Positions 1 to 12,700 of a DNA stretch of 64,000 bases are shown here, piece after piece. Positions within the stretch are counted from its first letter, which is position 1. Each line of letters opens with the position of its first letter. This DNA is from Carposina sasakii (Eukaryota; Arthropoda; Insecta; Lepidoptera; Carposinidae). Location of the stretch: contig CP053165.1 in NCBI GenBank assembly GCA_014607495.2, positions 4,148,906-4,212,905 on the forward strand, given 5' to 3'. The position numbers and the translations under genes were made by a program. The notes beneath the pieces were generated by a model, which worked only from the letters and a program-made list of their open reading frames with translations, did not search any database and was not told the origin of the DNA.

Positions 1-240
1 AAATCGGTTGCGAGGTTTAAGCGGGAAAGCGTAACAGACAGACAGACAGACAGACAGAGTTACTTTCGCATTTATAATATTAGTTGGGATTATAAAGCTG
101 AAGAGTTTGTTTGTTTGTTTGTTTGTTTGTTTGAACGCGCTAATCTCAGGAACTACTGGTCTGATTTGAAAAATTCTTTCAGTGTTAGATAGCCCATTTA
201 CCAAGGAAGGCTACAGGCTATACAACAACCTGCCCGGCTT
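1..240 (+). repeat. Dispersed SINE/LINE-tail-like repeat with microsatellites
   Basis: The stretch carries words shared with 45530-45610 (aaatcggttt, then a run of aac or cagacaga words, then atattagttgggat), so it belongs to a dispersed lepidopteran repeat class. Two simple repeats sit inside it: a cagacaga tetramer run at about 34-59 and a tttg run at about 105-133. No gene is visible. The next 300 to 1300 bases contain only short AT-rich ORFs that I do not believe. Confidence 0.6.
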
Positions 241-1318
241 CGCACGGGTGCAACGCCCCCTCACGCGGACGAATATTTTATAAGCTTTTATTTAGTTTCA
301 CCTGTCCCGTTGTGAGTAACCAAATCTTGCAAGTTAAATTTAATCCACTCCCCGGTTTCCAATTGAGCCCAAATTTTGCATGCAAGTATAAATCGAATGA
401 CAATGTAATATTATTATGACATAGAGCTGATCTGATGATGGAGCTGGAAGGTGGCCATAGGAACTCCGTAATTAAACGACGCAATCCCATCGAGTTTGGG
501 CTCGTTTTATTCGACCATAAGAAATAATAAAAGCTTGTTTTTAAAAAAGGTTTTGAAGTGAAGCTTGTTTCGCTTAATGTATAGGTATGTATACAGGATG
601 TAACAATAGGGTATGTTCAGTGAAATGCTACGAAAATAGCCCGCTATACGGAACCTATCCACATAATTTGAGACCCGAAGTTAGGTACATGTTATTTTTC
701 CAGATAGGTTTGAGAAAAAATTCTAAACAACTATGGAACGTCAAGACTTCATCGATGTATTTTTTATATGTCCTACCTATAAATTATCTTATAAGTACGT
801 AGGTATATTGAGATAAAAATAGTAATATTCCGTTGGCGTAGAAAACTCTTTATTTCATGTTTATTTCCTTATTCTTCTTTATCACAGTCAGTACGCGTAA
901 GTTGTTGGAATATGCCACTCTGGAAATTGACAATTAGTTTTTAATTTCACGACGTCATCGTCACTTCAATGGAATGCTGATAAGATAAGCCGTGATTTGT
1001 CTACTATCTCTCGTAATTTAATAAATTAGATACCTACTTAAAATTTATTTTGTTAGGTGTTAGATAAATAACTCTTTGTTTATGTCTCGTACCTATGTTT
1101 GGCAGCAGTCACATGATCGACTTGTAGTCTATGTCAAAGAGTAGTATGGTCTATGTCCGAAGTTAATTCGAACCCTGAAGAATTTAAAGGTAATAAAAAA
1201 GGTTTATCAGCAGTATGTCAGCTATCTTTTATGACAGTTCATAGTAGTGATTACTTATTGAAACTTAATCAAATGTTAAGTGTCATAGGGTAAAGACACG
1301 CGGACTATAATTCAACAG

Positions 1319-1451
1319 CAGTTGGCACGAGCGTAATGAAACTGCAAACCAACGTAACGTTCAGTTTCATTGCAGTTGGTGTGCAGTTACGCCAACAAGT
1401 GACAGGTACGACAGTTACGTAGACGTGCAGTTTCATTGCAGTCGTGCCAAC
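1319..1451. repeat. Inverted-repeat element just upstream of the protease
   Basis: An arm at 1319-1345 (begins agttggcacga) is the reverse complement of 1425-1451 at about 24 of 27 positions. The words catgcagtttcattgcag-like recur several times between the arms. It looks like a small MITE or MITE remnant. It ends about 130 bases before a TATA-like stretch, so it lies in the region expected to hold the promoter of the neighbouring protease. Confidence 0.55.
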
Positions 1452-1578
1452 TATATTCAAACTGAGTTGAGTTGAATTGCAACCCATATAGCCTAAGTTT
1501 GGTAACACACACATACCTACGTAGGTATGCCTCCACTTCCATTTCTTGTATTATTTGTTGAACACACAAACATTGGAC

Positions 1579-1610
1579 AATATATATAGGTATTCATTCA
1601 TCAATCACCT
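1579..1610 (+). promoter_or_regulatory. Possible TATA box and start region for the protease
   Basis: A tatatatagg word begins near 1579, about 40 bases before the ATG at 1622. The spacing would suit a TATA box with transcription starting near 1605-1612. If it is used, the protein would start at 1622 without a signal peptide, which is odd for this family. The alternative is that 1622-1672 is intron. Confidence 0.3.
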
Positions 1611-1621
1611 CATCACTAAGA

Positions 1622-3613
1622 ATGTCAAAGAAGATAGCCGATAAGCCTACAGTTTCCATTAAAATCTTCCAGGCTGGTCTCCTCATTACCTTCGTAAATA
1701 TAGCCGGTACCTCAGTATGTGGTTCCTCCCTCATAACCGCCAACCGTTTGGTAACGGCTGCTCACTGCTGGTTCGATGGCGTGAACCAAGCCAGGCAGTT
1801 TGAAGTGATCCTGGGGACCAACTTCCTCTTTTTCGGTGGTACCCGTGTGGTCACCAGCACCGTTATCATGCACCCGCAGTGGACTCCTTCGACCTTGGCC
1901 AATGATGTTGCTGTTATTTACTTGCCAACTAGCGTGCTCTATACCAGTAAGTAGAAACATACTTTGAATCATCTTAGTTTTTTTGGAGTCAGTCGTATGT
2001 ACCTAAGTAATTAACCATAAGCCTCTCATGTGATCTGACAGTGCATGTGATCGGAGGTGGTAAAGCATGATACTTATAACACCGGTTCTAAAAAAATTAA
2101 AACCCTGGATAAAATTCACCTGGCCAGTTGCTTAAATAAAAACATGCAAAACCTATTACGTAAAGTAGAATGAAGCTTCTCTTTCACTTGAGACTAGGTA
2201 CTCCAGGTTAGTTCCCTCCTCTTTCAAAATACCATCACCTCGCAATGATCTAATTCAAATCTCTAATTCAAACCTTTTACACAATCCATTGATTTATAAG
2301 GTTAATAAACAATTTTATGTTTCATTTAGATGCCATCCAGCCCATAGCTCTGCCCAGCACACTTCAGCTGGCGGAGACTTTCAACGGATTCTGGGGTACC
2401 GCTGCCGGATACGGAAGGACTAGTGACCGTACGTAAGCTACCATTTTATTTTTATAAATCCTTATATCTTGGTTTAAAAATACTTTATTAGGCGTAGCAA
2501 GGGCTGTTAGGATGAAGCAACAATGAAAAGTGATTGTTTTCGAAAACAAACTAAACTGTACCTACTATGGGTGAAGAGGAAAGCGCTTCCGGCCCCATCG
2601 AGCCACTAAATTATTGTTTCACTCATGTATTTATGTATATTTCAATAATTATGAGAAACTTATATTTCGCGTTTTAGGATTTTATGGTTCTATTTGCATC
2701 CTATAGATGACACGTTAAATAATACATCAATATTCCAGCCATGAGAAGTTTCTGAACATGCCCCATGAAAAATTAATTAACAAGAGGCATTTCCCTAATC
2801 ATTCCAGAGCAAGCTGGAGCTTCAACAGTCGTCAGCCACGTGAACCTGCAGGTGATCACCGTCGCGCAATGCCAAGCCGTCTTCGGCTCCTGGGCCCAGG
2901 CCAGTAACATCTGCACCAACGGCGCTGGTGGTGTTGGCATCTGCGGTGGTGACTCCGGCGGCCCTCTTGTCGTCAACTCTAATGGACAGAACATTTTGGT
3001 ATGTTGGAAAAAATACCTTATTAAGAACTATTTTGATACTGGTAACATACACTTGCCGGAGTAAGACCGTGATTTATAGTCGGTTTCATTCATTTATTAA
3101 TTACGCTTAAGCTGTGAAATTATCTGTAACACAAATTATTATAGTGTGTGAGGCATAACTAGCCGAGAAAGTTTCGACTAAACAACGAGTGATAATTTCC
3201 AGGGTGTAGGGTTTCAGGGAGGTGGGCAGCAGCCCCTCCTGTGTTAACACAAAATAAAGTAGTTCGAAAGCTGCGGTAGAAAACCGGCATGCCCAGCGTG
3301 GACAATGTCCCCTTATGGCAGTAGCCTTGTGGCATAGGTATCCTGGACAAGACCTACATCCAGCAGTGGACTGTATGTAATAAGGCTAATGTGGATGGGA
3401 TTTATCCATTTTACAAACAACGGTCATTATTAGGTATCCACACTTCTTCATTAATAACCTAAGATGAAAAATTAAGAGTACTTCTTCATAGTGTTTCTCT
3501 GTCAATAGGTTGGAATCAGCTCCTTCGTAGCCTCCAACGGCTGCCAGCTCGGATTCCCCTCAGCCTTCGCCAGGGTGACCAGCTTCTACTCCTTCATCAT
3601 TCAGAATCTGTGA
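1622..3613 (+). CDS. Chymotrypsin-like S1 serine protease, N-terminus missing or unusual
   Basis: Exons read 1622-1946, 2330-2428, 2808-2998 and 3509-3613. All junctions are GT/AG with matching phases, giving 239 residues if the ATG at 1622 is used. The S1 triad is intact: His48 in TAAHC, Asp95 in LANDVAVI, Ser191 in GGDSGGP. The residue six before the serine is Gly, as in lepidopteran midgut chymotrypsins rather than trypsins (which carry Asp). Val and Ser occupy the other two pocket positions where Gly is usual, so specificity could be elastase-like. Family members are secreted zymogens cleaved before IVGG. Here there is no signal peptide, propeptide or IVGG. A good acceptor (cttccag) ends at 1672 just before AGLLITF in frame, so residues 1-17 may be intron and the real first exons may lie left of the window or be lost. 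An AATAAA occurs at 4109. Confidence 0.85.
3150..3400 (-). repeat. Dispersed repeat of the 'cagtccactgctggac' class inside the protease's last intron
   Basis: The words ccagcagtggactgtat and ggtttcagggaggtggg are the reverse complement of words in the copy at 50070-50340. Partial copies also occur at about 14160-14230 and 34165-34420. This is a common lepidopteran dispersed repeat, probably derived from a non-LTR element tail. It explains the apparent short ORF on the minus strand here. Confidence 0.6.
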
Positions 3614-6600
3614 GCTTCAAGTTAATACTCGAGGAAATGTGACAGAGCACGATATTTCTAATATCGAGATTTTGTAGCGCGCTATGAGTACTTTAAGTAT
3701 ACGAGTAGTTTCAGCTTAAATATTTATTTTTTATTTTTTGGTTTACCTGTGGAGTTTATTTGGTTTAAAGTGGGAACTGCCGTGCCCCCAGAAATTTTTA
3801 GTTCCCTACAATTTTTAGGAATTACACCAGATTTTAAAATATTACAACAAGAATGAAAGCAGCTTCTACTTACAAATCGGTAAGGTCGACGATATCTAAT
3901 ATTCCTAATAGATTAAGCATGTCAGTAAATACTTATTAGGACCAAAGAAGAAAATATAGTACCTACCTACAAGCGTACCGTAACAACGGATAGACCGACA
4001 CCTTCACTATTTGACGGCACGACAGAAGTACCTATCATTTAAAGTTCCTCAATAATTTCAGAGTGGCAATTTGCCATAACCTTAATTAAAAGGTTGATTA
4101 AGTAAGTAAATAAAATACATTTTATTTCCAAGCTCCTTTATTTCAACCAACCAGGTACCACGTGTTAAAATCATGGCACCACACGAAACACGCCTCGCGC
4201 TTCTTAGTGCTTCTATGATACATACACAACTAATCATAAAATATAAATCATATTCACAACAGCCGCAGTACATACTCTAAAAAATAATATCACCTAGAAT
4301 GTGTCAACACTATTACTCCATTTAATTTTAATACTCTGCGAGTGACAGACAGACTTATAAGTCAGAGAGATGAATAGTCTCAATTTTAGCATAACAATGT
4401 TGACTGAATTTTAGGAGTTTAATAACAATTAAATGAATCAATTTAGTAATATAAAATTTTATACGATACTGAACTTAAAAAAATACATTTATTTAAAAGC
4501 ATGGAGCTTTCAGATTCGAATGTGTTTGTTGTTTGCTTTCATTTTAAGCACATTTGTTTTGTCAAGTTCAATATCATTAAAGTCCTTATTAAGCTTCATA
4601 CATTCGCATTGTGTACATACACAGAAACAAGTGACTACATTAAATCCAAAATGTGCGACAAAAGCATAATTATTTCGCCAACTAACGGTTTTTGACATTC
4701 GACTTCTTGGTTCCATTAGTGTCAAACAGATGCCACAATTTTTTGGAATCGATTTTAAATTTATTTCAGCTCGAGAAGTTTGATGTAATTCTATTTTATG
4801 GTTTTTCTACACAATTAAATTTTATTTTATTTAGCTGGCGAGATGGAAATTATCTAATGCTTCTAAAATTTACAGTAACTACGTCATTAGTAAAACTTTC
4901 CAATGATTATCATTCCACAGAAACTCTCCTTCAATATTACTAACGTTTCTTTTATGTTTGAAAAAGTTTCGCATGACTATAGGACCTTGATTCGTATAAT
5001 TCATTCTTAGTATTACCTACAACTACAAAATTTTGAGACTAGATAATATAACTTAAACATTTCTAAAACTAGTGTTACAGAATGAATGTATTGTTAAAAT
5101 AAAGTACTCGTAATGGGAAATTTAAGCGTAACATAATTCGATGCTTTAGGTTTAAAATAAAATAATGACAATGCAGTTACTTTTAGATAGATTATCCTTA
5201 TTAGGGCCAAGGACAAATCTAACAAGAGACGATTGCGAGGAAGTAACACTACGATAATTATTTCATACGGTCCCTATCTTCCTCCCATAGCCTTAGTCTC
5301 ATTAAAGAGTCTCATTAAATCTTTTGGAATAGAATAGGGGACTCGACGATATCATCCACATCGCGGTGAATACCAGGATTTGACTTTTTATTTATTGACG
5401 ATTTAAATGTTATCTAATTTCAAGTTTGCAATTAAAAATTAAATTGAGCTGCCATATCATAAATCAACATTATAAATCGTAGTAAATTTATCGTATCGTT
5501 TTCAGTAGGTTTTTAGAAACCCCTCTTTAAATTTATCGTTTAGACAATGTACCTAAATAATTGGTCGTGATAGGTACCTATTGTTATGTTTTCCTTGGCC
5601 CATATACCTAAAGATTAATTAAAACTTAAGCAGGTTACATATTTACAAGCCTCATCAGCATAAGTTTCCTTATTTCCGTTAAATTACAGCCTATCCATAA
5701 AGACAATTCCATTTTCATTATTCATATTTACAATAATTTTTTATTCTGTTTAATTATAATGAGATGAGGGTAATCTTAAATAAATACAAGTTTTAAACTG
5801 AAATTGGTGTTAAATCTATAAAAGGGAAGCATTATTAAACAACTACGATAATGATATCACAGATTATTTATGCAAATAAAGTAAACGTAGTAGAGAAATA
5901 ACTTGAATTTGCTTCAAAATTTAATTTAAGGCTATGCAAGCATTTTTACGAATCTATAAATTTTTTAGAATAAGCTTGAGAGAGGGAAATGTAACTATAA
6001 TAATATGCACTTTTTCCGTGCGTAGCCTTAAACAGAGAAATAATATTTTTGCTATGGCAATTAACGACTAAATTAGACACATGTCAACACAAATAACTAA
6101 TCAAAAATATTTCATAAGGATAAAAATATAAGTTTGGCAATAACAATAGGTAGGTAAGTAGATGAAACAAAAACTTGCGTTAAGTGGTAATTTGTATAGG
6201 TATTCTATAAAAAATCAGAAAGTATGTGCAACTTGAAGTAAAATTTAATTAATGTTATCGTTAACAATGAGATTTTTCATCTATAGGTAGTGTCTATGAC
6301 TATGTTTTACAACTACACGTTAAATATCCAAGTTTACAATAAAGAGATAGATTTTTAACTGTATTTCTTTATTACAACAGTTGTAATGAATAAATAGCAA
6401 AAGCCATTACCCAGCAAGAGGAAATTGGGAATATATAGACATCAATTTATTTATTTGAATATGTACCACTTACGCTATAGTACGAGTATTGCCAATACAA
6501 CTGTTGAAATGAATGTTTGTTTATGTAGTTATTTTACTATATTTCTCACATTTAGCATAGAAAAGTGACAATTTATTATTATTATCTATGATTACCTTGC

Positions 6601-6751
6601 TTACGCGCATGAAGACAACATGAATAAATTATTTTTGATTTGATAACGCAATAAAAAACAATGAACGTGAGTAGTTATTAAATGTGCACATGTTGAAGTG
6701 TTTTTTTTTGTCTTATTTTTTTTTAGATAAATTAGCTAAGAAGATTACTGT
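3614..6751. other. Intergenic region between the protease and Unc-76 3' end
   Basis: AT-rich sequence with only short ORFs (for example around 4433-4943) whose composition is unlike the neighbouring exons. I see no domain, splice pattern or RNA gene. AATAAA at 4109-4114 (+) could end the protease transcript. A tttatt at 6572-6577, read as AATAAA on the minus strand, could end the Unc-76 transcript about 175 bases after its stop. Confidence 0.5.
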
Positions 6752-9700
6752 TTATGTCGGACATAGGACCTTGAGGATGTAGTCCGTTAGAAGGGTGGGT
6801 ACGGTGGGACTGTCCTCATTGATCGCTTTTAGAACTGAAACAAGAAGGATATTGCGTTAATTTATTTTTAATGATCATTCACGCAGCTTCTATCTCTCTT
6901 ACTTGGAGAGGTAGCAATGTATTTAGAAAGGAAGGATGAATCTAGAGAACAAATATCTCCATTGCTGAAAAAATAGATGGGAAGGTCTCTCACCAGGGTC
7001 TTCTTGAGAAAATCAGGTTTGTGGAAACAAGTTAGTGTTACTTATGCCATATTGTTATAACATACATATATATGTAGACTCGGCTGTGTTCACAAAACGG
7101 TAGCCAGAAAAGAAAAGAAATAAAAAATGAGTATTTAGGTAACTTACTTTTGATGAGGACCTGCAGTGACTGGTTATCAGGTGGTCCGTTCTCCAGGTGA
7201 AAAGGTATTACTGTTGTCAGATACTGAAAAAAAAAGTTTAACTAGTAAAAGTATCTACAAATTGGATAAATGAACAAAGACATTTAGGTTAGGAATAACA
7301 GCCAATTTCTCTACCTGATCTTAAGAGATTTTTTGCATATCTTAGATTTAATCTTCAATTGTTTTCATATAAAATTTCAAATTAGGAATAAAAAAATCCG
7401 AGATTCTTTTTGATCTCTCGTATTGAAATTGGCCGTTAGAAACTCGTAGTATAAAAAAAGTAAAGCGCTATAAAAATCGACTTTTTTGTTAATATGTTAT
7501 AGTGAAAACTAAAGATCGAGCATAGGAAACGATTCCAGTTCCAAACTATTTATAATAAATTTGTTGAAATTAACTTATTATAAATCCGAAAGTAAGTTTG
7601 TTTGTTTGCTACCTCTTCATGCTTTATTTACTCAACTAATCTTTTTGAAATTTTGCATGCGATGTTGTTGGGAGTACGTAGAAGAACATAGATCTTTTAT
7701 TAGTCCACGCGGACAAAGTCGAGGCAGCAGCTAATTTAATATAAATATGGTAAAGTTTTTTCCAGGATACTTAATCTACTAGAAATACCTACGTAAATAC
7801 CTTAGATTCAGTGCTAGAATTATTCAGATTGGGCGACCGTGGCGGTGCACTTCTCTTCTTCTTTTCTATGTGGTGCTGCCGCCTCTTATTCTGTACTGCC
7901 AGGAGAAGGGAGATGAAGGTATTCTTCAGCTCCTTCTCGTATTCTAACTCGTCTCGGTGCGCGAGCTCGGCTATGAGGGTCTCTGAGAACTCTCGGATAA
8001 GGACCTCGAGTTCCATGATGATCTCGTTTAGTTGTGTGAGGGAGAGTTGACGGAGTTCTGAAATAGTCAAATATATGTAAGAATACTTTTTCAAATAGTC
8101 TACATCGTCACATGGTGCCACTTCTGACCAATTTGAGGGTATAGTAGAAATGTACAAGTTCGGTTAGTAGTGACAGGTGGTCAGCCCATCGCCTACAAAA
8201 CACCAAGACCCTTTTGTCCCTCTACTGACTTGTACAGTATGCCCGTATACAGTAATACTAAAAAAAACTTGAAAATTCAATTAACAATATTAATTTAAAC
8301 TTAGAATAATATTTTCTGCGTAGTGTAATTTGGATTTTCACAGGCTAACTAAAATAACACATCTCACAGTCTACACATCGTTTAATAGTACTGTTATAGC
8401 AGTCATGACTATTACAGAGGGGCAAAAAACGCTCTATTAAGCCTACCGTTAGAATTGGACTTACTGTCTTCGTATAGCGGAGAGCTGAGCACCTCCTTGC
8501 CTTTTTCTAAAGCCTCATTGTACTCGATGATGTCTCCCTCTGACGATGGTGTCTCTTGCATCATGTCGTCTATTTCTTGGATAACCTGCAAATATAAATA
8601 AATATTCCATAAATTTGTCTATGAACGAACAAAGATTTGGTTTATCTGCCCTCGAACATTTAGAAAACTTTGAACATCGATCAAATTCTGATAATTATCT
8701 GATCGCTCGCATCAGAGGAACTTTTTTATAACTGAAATAACAATGCTATCAAATCCACGATTTATTATGTTGTATGTAGGCTTGACAGAAAATCATCCCA
8801 AAGATATTTAATGTATATACAGTTGTCCCAAACATAATCTGGAAATCAAGCACCTTAACATGAATATCATCTGATCCTGCTATGCCAAATGTGACCGTAA
8901 AATAGGGTTGCCAACCGTCCTGTTTTGCCAGGACATGTCCTGCTTTTTGGGGTATCCTGGGCTGTCCTGGATAGTTTTTAAGCATCGTCCTAAGTTTTAG
9001 AGCCCTGACACATTCGCTATCGGCAGATTTTCTAAGGCTGCCGACGTCAGGTCAACGCCTGGTCAGTGCGACGACGCAAATAAGCATCAGCGGCACTTCT
9101 AGAACGCCTAAAAGAAGCAAATACGTAGTCGCCGGCACTCAATGGGAACGCACTGTTTAAGACCTATGTTTTGAAATACGCACGCCACTAATTAACTCTC
9201 TTCAATCGTCACTGGGCTCGCACATGTATAGTCCTGGCTTTTAATCGAAATGTCCTGGTATTTCTTCTTCAAATCCTGGTTTTCAAAAACTAGGTATATA
9301 AATAGCCCACTATAGAGAACCAATTTCTAAAAGTTGAGAATCGAAAACACATTTTTATTATTCAAGATTGTATGAACATTCCTGTATTGTTTAGGGATTC
9401 TCCATAGTATCTGGAAAAATCAGTGGAAAAATAGACATGTGATTCCTAGTCAGAAATTTTGGGGGTAGGTTCCTTTTAGTGGGCTATCAACATACCTTTT
9501 CGCTTAGCATACCTACCCCTTTTGTTACATCCTGTATAAACAGGAATAACAGTATCCGTAATGGGTACTTATTATCAGTACTTGACTCACCTCGTCAGCA
9601 GTTTTGACGGGGCACTCATGGTCCTGATGAAGGCCCCCGAGGATGAGCGCGTGCATGTCCAGGTCGGACGCTACAGCCTCGTCCTCTGAGCTGTGGACCT

Positions 9701-12700
9701 CGTCATCGGGGGTCATGGCTCCCTGGAACAGGCAAGATTCATAATGCTAATAACATTGGATTTAGTGATAAGTCTAGAAAATGTTGATATACAATGTACA
9801 ATAAACAATTTGAATATAAAAAACTGGAAAAGCTAAGAGTTTTATGTAAATCGCTTTGAAATAGCTTCTACGTTTCGCTTCTGCTTATTAGTTTGTACTA
9901 ATGTTGAAAAAAGACTAAATAAAATACGCAGAAATATTCACCTAGGCATAGAGGAATAAGATTAATTAGTTAGTTTTTTTAGATTAGTCTTTTATTCCTC
10001 TATGACCTAGGTAATCAATAGATAAAGCATGTGTAAGGGTGAGGTATAATATACCTACGATGAAATTTATTAACCACAACACAACCAAAGCTGAATTTTC
10101 CAAGACATTGCCTATTTTCAAGTTGATTACCTATAGGTAATCAACTAAATTACACTGGTAGGTTTGAGCTTGCTTGATTACAATAGCAAGAAACCTTGTT
10201 TCTGTCACAGATTGTACTAAGATTAGCCTCTTTATTTCTAAAAACGTTAACTACCCACATAATTCATATTATTTTCCCATGAAACGTAACAATGAGCGTC
10301 ACTTGACGCATTTCTTTTTTGTCCGCCCGTATAAAGTTACCTCTAAAGTTACAGCAAATAAAAGAGCTAAACGGGTCGGTGAGCTTTGTAACCCACCGAC
10401 ACGCCCTCCAGCCTGAGGCGATAATTTGATCGCTTTGGCATTAATTAGAGTGAATTGGTTAAAAACCATGACGGAATGCTCTATTACTGCATTAAGTGCT
10501 ATTAATGGTATTGTTTTTATTAGCGTGGAATATTTTGGATGTAATGGAAAAGAAGCCTTTATAAAAAAAAAAAAAAACATATGAAATAATAAAGACTTTT
10601 CTAAAGTTAGGTAATTAGTTAAGTGATCTACCCATGGGGAAATATATTAATCCATTTTTTATTACAAACTGTTATCAATAGGTATCAGTAAATACAACTT
10701 GGTAGGATCAATTTTTAATTCAATCTGATCCGTGGACACAAACCCCAGGCATCTAGTGATAAAAATAGAATTCAATTCTTTCTTACCATCTTATCGCTGA
10801 GATTCAATGCAGGGATGTGCATTTTCCTAGAAAACGACTTCGTCCAGTCAATGGGTAGAATGTTTCCGAAGTTTCCTGTCAACGTCCACCACATTCTGGA
10901 ACAAAGTAAAATCGATGTTTAGTTACACTAAAACAAAAGCATTTGAATTTTACATAGTACGTGAAGAGTTTCAAATAAAAAATATGAAAAATACCAATAA
11001 GAATCGAAACAAGTGACAAATTTTTATGTAACCCAGCTACTGCTCCAATACTATTATAAATACTATTATAATATTATAATTTGATACTATTATAATATCA
11101 AAGAAACTTTAAATGGCAAATTTAAAACATCAGTAAAAATACTCTTACAAAACGATTTCCAAAGTACCTTGGAAGCCCATCATGCTGTTACTCCATAAGT
11201 TGGAGATAATGATATAATAAATGTTCAGTCGGTGTCGATTAGATCGCCTTAGAAGCTCATATTACTTTTATTGTGTGGAAAAGAAGATTATCTAAAGCTG
11301 ACGTGATTTATCAACAGAGACTTTCGTGCTGTATAATAAAAGGATTTGTTTAGGGGAGAATGTGGTGGTATTTTTTTCGCTGGATAATTTTAATGGGTTG
11401 TTAGGTATTTATGCTGTTTTTAAGTAGGTACTGGCTTTATCATTCAGGGCTTGCCCGATTGTGATTACCTACCTAAGTAAAAATAATGTCATAAAAATAT
11501 CTTTAAAAGCATCCTACTTTAACAATTTTACGTATTGCGATCAATGATGAACTGTACTAGTCTGTTTCATAAAACTTTATTTATGGCAAAGAACAAGGAC
11601 CAATCTTTGATACTGTTCTTAACTCCGGAGACTAAGCAAGAAACGTCTACGAGGATATTATCATAATGAGCAAGGTTACACAAGCACTATCCTGGTTCCC
11701 ATAGGTACGCTCTCGCAGCAGTGTTCTCGAGCCAGAATTTACAGCTACCATTTTATCTGTGTGATTTCCATTAGTATTCCTACTGATGATGATCTCATGA
11801 GGTTCCAGTGTTACTAATTCCAGTGGGAAGATTCAAATTGCGTCAAACCTCCGAATCGCATGCAAGGTCAATCAATTATACGAGCACCATACTCTATGTT
11901 AACGTGTTTACGATTTGTATGTGAAAATCTGCTGGATTAACCACAGTACCTAGTAACTTTGTTATTGTTTGTTTTATGCTAGTTGAAATAATAAATAGAA
12001 TTAATAAACTCTTAGTACCTATCAAACGTAATTGTAGAAGAATTAATCAAGTACCTACCGAGGACCAGAGGATCGGCAAGACAGACTACAAACATGAAAT
12101 ATTTTGCCAGTTCTGGATGGCAAACTATTGTGGATGTCCGAAATAAAACTCCAGTGAGTCAGCCGGAGACACAAATTAGCGCTAATTTGAGATCTCGTGG
12201 TACGCCGGCGCTCAATTGGAGGACTGCGTCACCTCATAATATACATGAGTTGATACCAGAGTTCACTCTTTATCAGATACATTTTATAACAAAATATTTA
12301 CATGCGACGTATAGCTTCAATTGGCAAGACCTGTGATAAAAATGTTGGAACTGTGGCTTCGATTACATTTACAATGTAATCTAAAAAAAGAACAAAATAC
12401 CGAATAAATTTGAAGAGTCTGCTTATAAGCAATTTTATAAAATACCTACATGAATTCATAAGGATAGCTAATAGCAACAAATAAACTTATGCATTACCTA
12501 ATTATGAGTCCCTAGTCACAGAGAGGACCTTAATGTTTGGACAGGCAAAGCAAAAGAATTTCTACCATGACGTGTATTTTAGTAATTCGCACATAATCTA
12601 GGTGTAAAAATTGTTTTACGTATAATGAACAATAGAACAAAAGCGATTATAATATTAAGGGTAAACAAACATGTAAACAAAGAATCTAGGTAGACTTCAG

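Noticed and set aside
4433..4943. Overlapping open frames on both strands after the protease
   Set aside because: Very AT-rich, no motif, no splice context, and mutually overlapping; likely chance.
12094..12336. 80-codon plus-strand frame in Unc-76 intron 1
   Set aside because: Ordinary intron composition, no family resemblance and no splice partner; not enough to call a gene.
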